Positions 8,952-18,158 of a stretch of 64,000 bases of DNA are shown here, piece by piece. The translations under genes and the position numbers were made by a program. The notes below the pieces were generated by a model. The model had not been told where the DNA came from and searched no databases. It worked only from the letters and a program-made list of their open reading frames with translations. Source of the DNA: Acidicapsa ligni (GTDB taxonomy: Bacteria; Acidobacteriota; Terriglobia; Terriglobales; Acidobacteriaceae); contig NZ_JAGSYG010000001.1 of assembly GCF_025685655.1 (NCBI RefSeq), forward strand, positions 1,302,001 to 1,366,000, written 5' to 3'. How positions within the stretch are numbered: the stretch's first letter is position 1; every line of letters starts with the position of its first letter.

Positions 8952-9848
8952 ATGACAGACACGAAGAAAAACCCGATGAAGCTGCGCAAGCCCTTCTTCT
9001 CGCGGCGCAAACAACAACCTGAGCCATCGAAGACGATGCCTGACATCACGGCCACTCATCCCGTGCGTCGTTGGTATCGGCCGACTCTTTTGAAGACTGT
9101 CATGGTGGCGCTCGCGCTGGTGATCATCGTGCCGACTCATGCAAATGGTCAGTTCGGCATCGACACCGCTGCAATCATTGCGGCCTTGCAGAAAATGCAG
9201 TCGCTCATGAGCACTTATATGGCGGCTCCGCTAAAGACCATTAACCAATCCGAACAAAGTATTTCCAGTTACGAACAGCAGGTGATGTACCCCTTGACCG
9301 CGATCAACCAGGCCAAGAGCTCAATCACGCAGTTCGAAAGTCAATTCACGAACATCAACAACATGTTCCATGTGAATGTGTCGAGTGCCACGTTGCCGCA
9401 GTCACAGAGTTTCGAAACGACCTTGCTGTCCCGCAATGCGAGCAATGTTCCAAGTGTATCTTCCCAGTATCAATCGGTGTATGGCGTGGTGATGGCGCAG
9501 AACACGGCGTCGCCTCAAGTCCGGACGATGACCGACATGACGGACGCGCAGGCTCAGGATGCTATGAAGCGCGCACTTCAGATCGATGCGTTGGCGGAGA
9601 GCGAACTTACTGCAGCGACCCAGATGGGTCAGCAAATCTCACAAGCTGCACCGGGGAGCGCTCCAATTCTTGAAGCAGAGGCCGATATCTGGGTCGTCCG
9701 GGCGAATGCCTATACGCAGGCAGCCTTGGCGGAACTGATGCGAACCCGTGGCATCGATCTAGCCAACCAGAGCAAGACCTCGAAGCTCGCGGCCTCCGAC
9801 AACATAAACAACAACGGCGTCGTAAGCGGAGCGCTGACCAATAGGTGA
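8952..9848 (+). CDS. VirB5/TrbJ-like periplasmic protein (copy 2)
   Basis: A 298-residue paralogue of the preceding protein, with a charged leader, a hydrophobic segment and a likely signal cleavage near THANGQF. Shared motifs include the LKTINQ segment, YPLTAINQAKSSITQFES and the pattern SSATLPQSQSFETTLLSR. I chose the ATG at 8952, preceded by GAGGAGA, over an upstream TTG at 8937 that overlaps the previous gene. Two adjacent VirB5-like genes suggest duplication and possibly a heteromeric pilus tip. Confidence 0.65.
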   Translation: MTDTKKNPMKLRKPFFSRRKQQPEPSKTMPDITATHPVRRWYRPTLLKTVMVALALVIIVPTHANGQFGIDTAAIIAALQKMQSLMSTYMAAPLKTINQSEQSISSYEQQVMYPLTAINQAKSSITQFESQFTNINNMFHVNVSSATLPQSQSFETTLLSRNASNVPSVSSQYQSVYGVVMAQNTASPQVRTMTDMTDAQAQDAMKRALQIDALAESELTAATQMGQQISQAAPGSAPILEAEADIWVVRANAYTQAALAELMRTRGIDLANQSKTSKLAASDNINNNGVVSGALTNR

Positions 9849-9852
9849 GTCC

Positions 9853-11361
9853 ATGATGATGCTCTCAATCTTTAGCCTTCATTCAAACATGTCAGCTCTC
9901 GCGTTCTTTCAGGGAACGCAGTTGAGCTTGTTCGAAAGCTTTCTGACCCAAGCCATCTCAGGGATCAATTCGACCAGCATCACGTCAGGCATGCAAAACG
10001 TGGCCTACGTGGTACTGCTTGTCGGATTCCTGTGGCAGGTTTATCAAGCTTCTCTGCATGGTGGCGATGTTCGCGGATTGGGTGTCAGTCTCATCAAGTA
10101 CGTGGTCACAGCAGTTGTCGTGATGAATTACAGCGCAATCTTTACGACGGTCAACCAGGGCTTCGTCAACGCGGGCAACTGGATTGGTAATGCAACTGGG
10201 TTTGGCAATCTCCTGGACAACTGGAAGACAGATATCAGTACCCAATACAGCCAGGATGGAGTACAGCAAATGTGGGGCTTGGTCACAGGCTCTATCGCTG
10301 GCCTGATCGACGGGGTATTGATCCTGGTGGCCTATCTTCTCTATCCGTTCGTTATCGCCATCTTCGGTTTCTTCTATATTTTTTATGGTTCGGTCCTTTA
10401 TATCTTTGGTCCGATCGTCATTGCGCTCATGCCGCTTGGTGCAACGAATCGCATCGCCAAGGCGTATGTAGAAAACGTCTTTATCTGGAATGCGTGGCCG
10501 ATCTTATATGGAGGTTTCGGCGCTCTGCTCGGCGCGGTTCAGATGGGCCAGGTTGGGCAGATGCTGAACCAGAACAATTTCCTTGGGGGGCTCGGTAATC
10601 TCGAGGGCTCGTTCCTGATTGGTGCAGCGAGCATCATCTACTCTCTGGCGATCGCGGTAATACCTTTCATTGCCAAAAAGATCGTCAGCGGCGAGGTGGG
10701 AGCGACGGCAGGCGCATTGATAGGTGCGGCAGCTACCGCTGTGACTGCCGGTATAGCTGCAACGGAAGGAGTTGCTGCGGGGATATCCGGCGCCTCCTCA
10801 AGTGCTGGTCCGGCCGCCCAAGGTGGAACGAATTCGTCCGCAGCTTCTTCTCCTCGCTCTTCGACGGGCGGTCAGGGCAATCAACCCGCGGCTCCCCAAA
10901 GGGGCGCCCCAACAACAGCAACGACAGCGAAGTCGTCTTCAGAACGTTTTGCTACGCAGCTATCGGAAAGCGGCTCCTCTTCGGACACTCAAGGCGATAT
11001 GGTCGCAGATAATATACGCGGCAGCTTCAATGACGCATTCAATCCGCGGCAGGAGTCAGCGTCGGAGCCCACACATAACTCAGAGCAAAGTACCGGTTCT
11101 GACCAGTCTGCTAGTGCACCTTCGCGGGAAGGCCCGTATCGGGATGCTTCATCGGTATCCGCGGGGAAGGGTTCACGGAATGCCGGTCGAACAAGTGCTG
11201 GACGGGGTCCTACGCCAGCTCTGATGCGTCCGCACGGCTTGGCCACATGGGGTGCTTTCCATGCTGCACGACTGGCAACGAAGGGTGCGATTGGGGCAGC
11301 CCGCGTAACAGGCATAATGCCCCAGCGCACCAGCGGGAATACCAGAGAAACAAATCCCTAA
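9853..11361 (+). CDS. VirB6/TrbL-like polytopic membrane protein
   Basis: A 502-residue protein with about six to seven membrane segments between residues 45 and 310 and a long Ser/Ala/Gly/Gln-rich disordered C-terminal tail (about residues 315-500). This layout is typical of TrbL/VirB6 proteins. Family-like features are the LVGFLWQVYQA segment near residue 55 and the FGPIVIALMPLGATNRI segment. VirB6 forms part of the inner-membrane DNA path. It follows the VirB5-like genes, the usual T4SS order. Confidence 0.85.
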   Translation: MMMLSIFSLHSNMSALAFFQGTQLSLFESFLTQAISGINSTSITSGMQNVAYVVLLVGFLWQVYQASLHGGDVRGLGVSLIKYVVTAVVVMNYSAIFTTVNQGFVNAGNWIGNATGFGNLLDNWKTDISTQYSQDGVQQMWGLVTGSIAGLIDGVLILVAYLLYPFVIAIFGFFYIFYGSVLYIFGPIVIALMPLGATNRIAKAYVENVFIWNAWPILYGGFGALLGAVQMGQVGQMLNQNNFLGGLGNLEGSFLIGAASIIYSLAIAVIPFIAKKIVSGEVGATAGALIGAAATAVTAGIAATEGVAAGISGASSSAGPAAQGGTNSSAASSPRSSTGGQGNQPAAPQRGAPTTATTAKSSSERFATQLSESGSSSDTQGDMVADNIRGSFNDAFNPRQESASEPTHNSEQSTGSDQSASAPSREGPYRDASSVSAGKGSRNAGRTSAGRGPTPALMRPHGLATWGAFHAARLATKGAIGAARVTGIMPQRTSGNTRETNP

Positions 11362-11391
11362 TGAATGTTTAGGTACGAAAGGAGACGGGGT

Positions 11392-12093
11392 ATGGCAAGC
11401 AAGGAAGCGACAGCGAATGATATTGGACCGCGCCCGAAATACTACGAAATGGATGGGGCGCGTCTTGCAAATGCAAATCGAGCATGGCTGCTCGCTTTCA
11501 TCATGGCTGCCCTCGCAGCACTCGCGCTGGTATTCGCCATAGCGGTGCGCCTAAAGCCTCCGACGGTGATTCGTATTGGGGCCGATGGCGAGCCAGTTGT
11601 TGTCGGCCAGTCGTCGCCCGTGTCTACGAGCTCTGCCGGCGATCCGTATCTGAGCGAAATCTTCGTGAAGCGCTTCCTTTCGGATTACCTCAATTACAGT
11701 CCTTCCAACGTAGATGACCATTGGGCCACTGCTTTAAACCGGATGACTCGAAACCTTCGCGGTCTCACCCTTAAGGCAATGTCCGACAACAATCTACGTG
11801 GCAAGATCGACGACGACCAGATCCAGTCCGTCTTTCACCTTCGTGAGGTCGACCCGGTGGCGGGAGAGCCTCTGACTTATCTTGTTTACGGCGTGAAGGA
11901 TGTCCACCACATCACGAACGGCAACGAAGTCACCGATCACTTCGTGAACGAGTACAGAATTCGCCTCGTCGCGGACCGACGTAGCGAAGCCAATCCTGAT
12001 GGCCTCTGGATCGCTGAATACAGCGAGCACCCCATCGACGGGGAGCGCAGGAACGCCATCCTTTCTGCCTCCGACCAGACTGGCAACCAGTAA
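11392..12093 (+). CDS. VirB8/TrbF-like T4SS protein
   Basis: A 233-residue bitopic protein with a short cytoplasmic tail, one membrane segment (about residues 32-52, LLAFIMAALAALALVFAIAV) and a periplasmic domain of about 180 residues, as in VirB8/TrbF. It contains FVNEYRIRLVADRR and LWIAEYSEHP. VirB8 is a bridging assembly factor of the channel. I chose the ATG at 11392, nine bases after AAAGGAGA, rather than an ATG at 11365 that lacks a binding site. Confidence 0.75.
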   Translation: MASKEATANDIGPRPKYYEMDGARLANANRAWLLAFIMAALAALALVFAIAVRLKPPTVIRIGADGEPVVVGQSSPVSTSSAGDPYLSEIFVKRFLSDYLNYSPSNVDDHWATALNRMTRNLRGLTLKAMSDNNLRGKIDDDQIQSVFHLREVDPVAGEPLTYLVYGVKDVHHITNGNEVTDHFVNEYRIRLVADRRSEANPDGLWIAEYSEHPIDGERRNAILSASDQTGNQ

Positions 12094-12105
12094 GGAGAAG
12101 CATCC

Positions 12106-12405
12106 ATGGAAACAGTTCAACAGAAAGCAGTCGATCAAATGCCACAGCAAGTGCCGGCCACGACGAGTGGAAGAAAGGGACGAAAAGGTCGTTTGCCGGA
12201 GGAATCCGCGCGTTACTTCCTCGCGAAAGAGGGTTCGTCTCCACAGAAGCCGGAGCTTGGAGAAGAAGCACCCAATGAGAGCCAGGCTCTCATCAAGGCA
12301 TTCCAGCAAAAGACCGGCGTGATCTACGTCGTAACGGCCTACCGCGCGGAGGCAGAGATACAAGGAGGCAATCCGGTTTTGATCAAACGGCCGTTGGCGA
12401 AGTAG
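12106..12405 (+). CDS. Small basic protein of the T4SS operon, unknown
   Basis: A 99-residue soluble protein with a very basic middle (SGRKGRKGRLPEESARYFLAK) and a C-terminal beta-rich segment (KTGVIYVVTAYRAEAEI). It has a clear ribosome binding site (AAGGAGA) and follows the VirB8-like gene by 12 bases, so it is part of the operon. No family recognised; the basic stretch could bind nucleic acid. Confidence 0.6.
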   Translation: METVQQKAVDQMPQQVPATTSGRKGRKGRLPEESARYFLAKEGSSPQKPELGEEAPNESQALIKAFQQKTGVIYVVTAYRAEAEIQGGNPVLIKRPLAK

Positions 12406-12580
12406 CGGCAGAGGTCAGCAACGAATTTCAAAGAGGAGATAACCCTGATTTCAGGCTCTGTCAGCCTCTCTTGAACCCTTATCGCATGGCGATGAGGAAT
12501 TCCGCGCTGACCCGGTTTCCATCACTGAGACCTGGTTCGGTTCATAACCACCCCTAACACAGGTGACCAGGAGCGAAGAG

Positions 12581-12634
12581 ATGGGACTCGGGACAGCGAG
12601 ATCTCAATCACTTATCTGGAGCGCCAGACAGTGA
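12581..12634 (+). CDS. Possible 17-codon leader peptide before the polymerase-like gene
   Basis: An ATG at 12581, nine bases after AGGAG, opens a 17-codon frame (starting MGLGTARSQS) that stops at 12632-12634. The stop directly abuts the GGAGA ribosome binding site of the gene at 12644. This arrangement suits translational coupling or attenuation. The remaining bases between 12406 and 12580 contain a second GAGGAGATA-like site without a usable start. The evidence is positional only. Confidence 0.35.
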   Translation: MGLGTARSQSLIWSARQ

Positions 12635-12643
12635 GGAGAAACG

Positions 12644-15208
12644 ATGACAGCGAATACGATGCAATCCGTTACCGGCCACTCGAAGCTCATTCTTGAGTTG
12701 TCGATTGACTCGTTTGGAATTGTGACACGCAAGAATCCAGAACTGGGCCGGAGAGACACGCTTGAGGGAACACTCCTCACGCAGGTCTATCCGGGCATCA
12801 AGGTAGCACGCGTGAGTGTGCCGACCGAGCTCGACTCCTATGAGCAATCACTGGTCGAGAGCCGGATGGCCAACCTGGTCTATCAGGGGGTGCAGTACAA
12901 ACTTGCAGGCGCTAGCGGGGCGGCGAAGGACGGACGTTTCTACTTCGTAGATTCCGATCATGCGAAGGACATTGCTGAGCGCTTTCAGCACTGGCCGGAG
13001 GCAGCGATGGTGTATTTCTCCATCCTCATCTCTGACTGCAAGACTGTAATCGAAGAAATAAACGTGACTGTTCTTGTGGTCAAGGATCATGTCCTTGGCA
13101 CCAACGACTGCCGTGGATGGCTCCGAGAATCCCTGTACCGGAAGCTCCAGCTTCCCCAGGATCGATTCGCCCAGTTTCGACTGGCCTTCGATGCACGTGA
13201 ACCGAAGCAGGCTAAAGGTGCTGTAAAGGCAATGAGCGACCGCGCAGCTGACAAGCTCGGGGTCGATATCATTCTGCCGGAAAGCTCCTGCAAGCCCGAA
13301 CTGAAGGGATCAGGCAAGTTCATCCCCCAGGCGAAGACCACCGGAAGGCTTATTCAGGGACCGGTCATTCTGGGAATCAAGCAGTCCTCCCGAAAGACCT
13401 TCTATGGCTCAAGCTACACGCTGGCCGAAAATGCTTCAGAAGAAGCCTTGCGTACCGAAATCATTCCTCCGACCATCGAGGAAGTTCGTCAGGTCCGCAA
13501 GGCATGGGAGAACGGTGATTATGCCGCTCTCCTGAAACTGTTAGGACGGAACGAGGAAGAGGAGATTGGCTTTGACGATAGCTTCGATACAGAAAGCTTC
13601 GATGAAGCCGCAGTCACCGCTTCCCAGGAAGGTTGTGATCCGTCAGAAGCGGTGCTTCTGGCTGACAAGAGCGGCAGCGCGATTCGCATTCCGTTCGTTG
13701 CCAACCAGTTGAACCGTAAGCTGGCACGCTGGGCCTTTCGCGCAATGACAGGAGGGACACTTCGTCTTCCTGCGTTCGCTCTGGCCGACGACGGAGTCCT
13801 CGTAGAGCACGGAGGGAAGATACTCTCTGCGTCTGATTGGATCCCGAAGGATAGCGCCATTACCTCCCTTACCTCAGAGCAGAGTTTGTGTGTCCGGTAT
13901 CCCATCCGGATGCAGGAGGATCTGTTGCCTGTCCGCCATCTCCGTGATGACGAACTAGTAGCGCGTCTATCAGAAGCACTTGGCAAAGCAGAATTACCTG
14001 AAGGGTTGATTCACCACATTCTTCGCACCCAGCTTCGTATGCATGGAACCTACATCCTGCACTCGGAGATGGCGGCAAAGAACGGCGGCGACTTCGACTA
14101 CGACACAATCTGCACCATTCCGTCCGATCAGTTTCCGCGGTTTGTGGCGGGCCGGATCGCGTATGGAGAGCATTTCACCAATCCAGAGAAGACCAAGACC
14201 AAGGCCCGTTCTCTGTGGTGGAACGTACATCTGGTTGCCATGAAGGCACGTGGGAACAAGATCGGTACCATCACCGATCTGAAGACTTCGTGCGTGGCGG
14301 CCGGCAGGATTGACAAGGCTTACGAGCTTGTCATTCAACTGCAAAACGCTCTTGACTCCCTCAAACACAAGGTCAGTGTGGATGAAGGAGTCGTGAGCGA
14401 AATCCGCAAACAGGTCACTCCCGCTCCCTGGCTTCGCTTCAAGCGTGAGCGCAGGGTGTCGGATATGCCCATGCACCTCGAAGTCGCCAACACCGACAAG
14501 GTTGGCCGGATGTACAACGTGGTGCGCAAGGAGTTAGGCGACCTGGAACAAGAAAAGATGGCTATGGAGGACTTCCGCGGTCTATTTACTGGCCAGACGG
14601 TCAGTAAGGAGATGTTCAAGGAATGCCAACTGGTCAACAACATCTTTGGCGACATCGCAACCCGCATCGCTGAACGCGAGGCCAGTCTCCGTTTGGAGCT
14701 GAGCAATGCGCAGGCGTTCTGGGAAGCGGTCCGTCAGGGAGAAGACAAAGAACTGCGGAAGTCAGCCGTGCTTGCTCGCAATAAGGCGCAGGCAGCGGTC
14801 TGGGAGTCTGAAAAGGAGGCGAAGCAGCAGTTTCGCTCGCTCAACCTGTTCATGCACTTCTGGGCGCAGGGCAAAGAGGACAACCGGGCAGCCTGGGCAC
14901 AGGGTATGGCACATGTCGTCACCAGTGGCAAAGGTACCGGAGCGGCCCTCTTTCACAGCTTCCCGCAGGAAGTAGTCGATGCCTTCGCAGAACAAACCGG
15001 AGGAACCAGCGTTCCGGTGCGGCGGCCAAAGACGATCGATGGATACGTCGAGTTCGATGAAGAACAGCGCGCATATCTCATCGAAATTATCCCCAATCCG
15101 GGGAGCGAAGACACAAAGAAGGCGATCTTTCTCTTTCAGTACAAGGGGAACCGCCAGCTCGTCTTCGAAGACACGAGGATCTCTCCTTTTGGGGCAGATC
15201 CCTCTTAG
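12644..15208 (+). CDS. Candidate two-barrel RNA polymerase (RDR/QDE-1/YonO-like)
   Basis: An 854-residue protein. The catalytic motif of two-barrel RNA polymerases, [G]DxDxD, is present as NGGDFDYDTI (residues 480-489; Asp 483, 485 and 487), preceded by HSEMAAK as in the LS-GGDYDGD context of cellular RdRPs. About 60 residues upstream, VRYPIRMQEDLLPVRHL resembles the RNP-x-x-x-x-GDIR segment of RDRs. About 55 residues downstream, NKIGTITDLKTSCVAAG and then ALDSLKHKV (residues 569-577) match the RDR pattern LGxIxNxH, then AVDxxKxG, with similar spacing. The first barrel may lie around residues 339-400. A Tyr replaces the usual Gly in DFDGD. A 230-residue helical C-terminus follows. Activity, template and role are inferred; no such protein is a standard T4SS part. 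Confidence 0.7.
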   Translation: MTANTMQSVTGHSKLILELSIDSFGIVTRKNPELGRRDTLEGTLLTQVYPGIKVARVSVPTELDSYEQSLVESRMANLVYQGVQYKLAGASGAAKDGRFYFVDSDHAKDIAERFQHWPEAAMVYFSILISDCKTVIEEINVTVLVVKDHVLGTNDCRGWLRESLYRKLQLPQDRFAQFRLAFDAREPKQAKGAVKAMSDRAADKLGVDIILPESSCKPELKGSGKFIPQAKTTGRLIQGPVILGIKQSSRKTFYGSSYTLAENASEEALRTEIIPPTIEEVRQVRKAWENGDYAALLKLLGRNEEEEIGFDDSFDTESFDEAAVTASQEGCDPSEAVLLADKSGSAIRIPFVANQLNRKLARWAFRAMTGGTLRLPAFALADDGVLVEHGGKILSASDWIPKDSAITSLTSEQSLCVRYPIRMQEDLLPVRHLRDDELVARLSEALGKAELPEGLIHHILRTQLRMHGTYILHSEMAAKNGGDFDYDTICTIPSDQFPRFVAGRIAYGEHFTNPEKTKTKARSLWWNVHLVAMKARGNKIGTITDLKTSCVAAGRIDKAYELVIQLQNALDSLKHKVSVDEGVVSEIRKQVTPAPWLRFKRERRVSDMPMHLEVANTDKVGRMYNVVRKELGDLEQEKMAMEDFRGLFTGQTVSKEMFKECQLVNNIFGDIATRIAEREASLRLELSNAQAFWEAVRQGEDKELRKSAVLARNKAQAAVWESEKEAKQQFRSLNLFMHFWAQGKEDNRAAWAQGMAHVVTSGKGTGAALFHSFPQEVVDAFAEQTGGTSVPVRRPKTIDGYVEFDEEQRAYLIEIIPNPGSEDTKKAIFLFQYKGNRQLVFEDTRISPFGADPS

Positions 15209-15216
15209 CCCGGCCG

Positions 15217-15246
15217 GAGGAGGTGCGGCTTTCACTGCGCCTCCTC
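15217..15246 (+). other. Intergenic hairpin after the polymerase-like gene
   Basis: A 10-bp stem with one G-U pair (15217-15226 with 15237-15246) and a 10-nt loop lies between the polymerase-like gene and the second VirB9-like gene. There is no T-run, so it is more likely an mRNA stability or processing hairpin than a terminator. Confidence 0.4.
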
Positions 15247-15290
15247 TCGCTGGAGATTCTGTCGCCTCGAACAGGCGCACGGAGGAGAAT

Positions 15291-16127
15291 ATGAACCGCT
15301 TATGGCTTGCTTCGATAGCGCTGCTCGCAATCTCGGCGAAGGCGCAAAACATCAATTTCCCCGACATCCCACATATCCACACAGCATTGAATCACCTCAC
15401 TGTGATTGATGTTGGAGAACCCATTCAGGGGGTTGCTGCCGCCGATCCGGATTCCTTCCAGATCGAACGCGAAAACGACAAGGTGCTTCTCCAGCCTCTC
15501 AAGGAAGGGGCATCTACCAATCTGATCCTATGGACAGCGTCACGCCAGATCTCTTATGAGCTTGATGCGCCGGGGGACCTGGCCAAGATGAATGTTTTGG
15601 TGCGGAATCTTCCCCCTGCCACTCACGTAGCAGCTGACGCACCAACCTCCAACGAGCGGCAGCAGATCGCAACGGCGGCCACAACAGAGGCGATACTAGG
15701 AGCCAAAGAAATTCTTCCCGAGCAACCGGCAAAGACGCCACTCGCCGCAGTATCAGCCTCCGTGGTCCGGGTTTTGCATACCAGCGGCGGAACGTATATC
15801 CAATACGTGATCGTCAATCATTCGAGTTCACCGTTTCGGGTGACCACCCCATCCGTCACCCACCTTCAGCCAACTCAGACTCAGGTGTCACTGGTGGCTC
15901 TTCGTAATCGGCAACTCTCAAGTCAAACGCTGAGCACTTTCAAAGCACGGCCCGATGGGATCGTGAGCGACGTTTCAGGTGAATCACAACAGGCCGACAT
16001 CGCTCCGGGCGCTTCGACGACGGGCTATGTTCTCGTTCGAACAGCGGCTGGTTCTGCTCCGGAAATCTATCAGCTGAGTTTTGGATCGACACCGTTGGGA
16101 CCTCTCGTTGAGGCCGTGGTGATCTGA
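15291..16127 (+). CDS. VirB9/TrbG-like T4SS protein (copy 2)
   Basis: A 278-residue exported protein: signal peptide ending near AISAKAQ, then a VirB9-like N-terminal beta domain (HLTVIDVGEPIQGVAAADPD followed by LILWTASRQISYEL), a linker, and a second beta domain. The order of parts matches the protein at 349-1293, so the element encodes two VirB9-type proteins. I chose the ATG at 15291 after CGGAGGAGA; the frame extends further upstream but overlaps the previous gene. The assignment rests on pattern, not on strong motifs. Confidence 0.6.
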   Translation: MNRLWLASIALLAISAKAQNINFPDIPHIHTALNHLTVIDVGEPIQGVAAADPDSFQIERENDKVLLQPLKEGASTNLILWTASRQISYELDAPGDLAKMNVLVRNLPPATHVAADAPTSNERQQIATAATTEAILGAKEILPEQPAKTPLAAVSASVVRVLHTSGGTYIQYVIVNHSSSPFRVTTPSVTHLQPTQTQVSLVALRNRQLSSQTLSTFKARPDGIVSDVSGESQQADIAPGASTTGYVLVRTAAGSAPEIYQLSFGSTPLGPLVEAVVI

Positions 16128-16128
16128 G

Positions 16129-16365
16129 ATGGCCGGCGATCGTCTCATCACGCCCGACGAAGCACGGCAGATGTTGCGGCAGATCTACTCCGCGGACGGC
16201 GAGATCAACCTCCGAGATGTGCTGCGCAGAAACGCATCGGACCCGATAAGGCCGTTTACTGAGAAAGGCCGACTGCGTCCTGGCACACTCCTTGTTATCA
16301 GTGGCGCAATGTTGTTCCTGCTGATCGCGATCTTCCTGTACTTCAGCATCGGCGCGAGAGGGTGA
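16129..16365 (+). CDS. Small single-pass membrane protein before the coupling protein
   Basis: A 78-residue protein with a soluble N-terminal half (DEARQMLRQIYSADGEINLR) and one C-terminal membrane helix (about residues 53-73). It starts one base after the preceding stop and ends just before the coupling protein gene. Single-pass partners of T4CPs often occur here, but no family is recognised. Confidence 0.6.
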   Translation: MAGDRLITPDEARQMLRQIYSADGEINLRDVLRRNASDPIRPFTEKGRLRPGTLLVISGAMLFLLIAIFLYFSIGARG

Positions 16366-16370
16366 ACACC

Positions 16371-18158
16371 ATGTATGACGACCGTAGACAGTCGCCGCGG
16401 GGTGCTGAGGATGTTGCCGGGATCGTCGTTCTCGGAGTCTGCGCTCTTGTTGCAGCATTTTGGTATGTCGGCGTGTCCCGCTTGCACCTTCGCAACTCAC
16501 AGTGTCTCGAACTATTTCTCGATCTCGCCATTGTGCTATTTGGTGCAGGGTTCATTCTCTCCGACCTCGTAGGCAGACGGGTGCGTCGAGAGGAAGCATG
16601 GCCCCATCCGGCTTTACATATACCGGGCGTCGTTGAGGAGCTAAATCTTGGCCGTGCCCACGACGAAGGCACCACTTTGCTTGGGTATAACGTTCACGGC
16701 GAACCGTGGTTCTGGCCGGATTCCGTCCGGCTCAAGCATGGGGTGATCGCCGGCGGAACGGGTGCTGGAAAAACGACATTTTTGCAGAGCATCATTGCGC
16801 AGGATGTGAACCGTACCTTCCACGGCAAACGCATGCCCATCATTATCTTTGATGGCAAGGGCGACCAGGCATTTGTCCAGGAGCTGTTACCGCACATTGA
16901 GGCCGCCGGCCGCATGGAAGATCTGCGGCTGATCGATCCTTCCAACCCGCAGGAGTCATGGTCGTACAACCCGCTCTACAGTCCCGATTCGCTTTACCAG
17001 GAGCACGTTAACTTCATTTTCAGCTCGTTCGGGATGCGCGAAGACTTCTTTGCCGGACATCAGGAAGCGTACTTATCGGATCTGGTCCGCATTCTCTATT
17101 ACACCGGCAAGGTCTTTAACATGCGCGATGTCCTCGTCATGGCCCTGGACGAAAAGGTGCTTAACGAGCAGATTGGCATTGCGCAGAAGAGGATCGAAAG
17201 CAGCACATCTATATCCCTGACGATGCGAATGAACTTCGAGATGTCCGTCAAGGTGATCCGCAAATCCCTCGCTGACCGCGAGAGAGTCGCCAAAATTCAG
17301 GGCCTGCTCAATGAGTTGCTTGCGTTCCTCGAGGACGACCTTTCTATCGTCACGGGCTCTTACCAGAACATGCTCACGATTGAGGATGTTGTCGATAAGA
17401 GCCTCATCCTCGTCATCTCGCTGAACTCGAACAAGAATAAACGGGCCAGCGAAGCTCTCGGTAAGATTCTCCTTCAGAATATCCGGCTCATGGTCGGCAA
17501 GCGCTACCAGCAGATGTTGACATTGAACCTGGAGGAAGAGCCTATCCTCAGTGTGATCTGCGACGAGATTGCACGCTACGCGGATCCCGACTTTCCGCAA
17601 GTACTGCAGACCGCCAGGGGCGCTCGTGTCTCCTTTCTATTTTCCTTTCAGGCGGTGCCGCAACTCGAGAATGTGAGCCGTGCGTTTGCCGAGGAAGTAT
17701 GCTCAGCCCCGGGAACCAAGATGCTCATGAATGGTACGGACGAGTCAACCGCCCAGTGGTTCCTAAAAGCATCGTCTCGTGTCCTCCGTAAGCGCCGCAG
17801 CCTGGCCGTCCGCAGGACCGGGGTCTTCAGCCAGAAGTACACAGAGACCGGCACCGGCAACGAGAGTGACTTCCGTGAGACCAGATCGCGCGAAGAACAC
17901 ATCAAGAACATGCCGGTCGGCCAATTGGAAATTCTTATGGTCGATTCACGGGAGGGCACACTGCACTCTCACCTCCATGCTCGCCAAGCATTGACCTACC
18001 GGCCGGAGGAGATGAAGTCCCTGCTCTATCCACGAATGCAGGATGTCATCGATCCCAAAGTTGGAGCCAATTTGCGATTCAGCGGTGACGAGCCGCGTCG
18101 CGGCCGCCGCAGGACCGCCGGTACATTGGCGAGTTTCTGGACCGGGGAGGAAGCATGA
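16371..18158 (+). CDS. virD4: VirD4/TraG-type coupling protein (T4CP)
   Basis: A 595-residue inner-membrane ATPase with two N-terminal membrane segments (about residues 19-37 and 45-65) and a FtsK/TraD-like motor domain. Walker A is GGTGAGKT (about residues 128-135), and the Walker B-like motif is SVICDEIARYADPDF. It recruits relaxase-bound DNA to the T4SS channel. I chose the ATG at 16371 over the GTG at 16362 because GAGAGGG is correctly spaced only for the former. The end overlaps the next gene by 4 bases. Confidence 0.9.
   Translation: MYDDRRQSPRGAEDVAGIVVLGVCALVAAFWYVGVSRLHLRNSQCLELFLDLAIVLFGAGFILSDLVGRRVRREEAWPHPALHIPGVVEELNLGRAHDEGTTLLGYNVHGEPWFWPDSVRLKHGVIAGGTGAGKTTFLQSIIAQDVNRTFHGKRMPIIIFDGKGDQAFVQELLPHIEAAGRMEDLRLIDPSNPQESWSYNPLYSPDSLYQEHVNFIFSSFGMREDFFAGHQEAYLSDLVRILYYTGKVFNMRDVLVMALDEKVLNEQIGIAQKRIESSTSISLTMRMNFEMSVKVIRKSLADRERVAKIQGLLNELLAFLEDDLSIVTGSYQNMLTIEDVVDKSLILVISLNSNKNKRASEALGKILLQNIRLMVGKRYQQMLTLNLEEEPILSVICDEIARYADPDFPQVLQTARGARVSFLFSFQAVPQLENVSRAFAEEVCSAPGTKMLMNGTDESTAQWFLKASSRVLRKRRSLAVRRTGVFSQKYTETGTGNESDFRETRSREEHIKNMPVGQLEILMVDSREGTLHSHLHARQALTYRPEEMKSLLYPRMQDVIDPKVGANLRFSGDEPRRGRRRTAGTLASFWTGEEA

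Noticed and set aside
12644..15208. The large protein as VirB4-like or primase-helicase
   Set aside because: No Walker A or B motif and no primase motif is present; the DFDYD region and its surroundings fit two-barrel RNA polymerases better.
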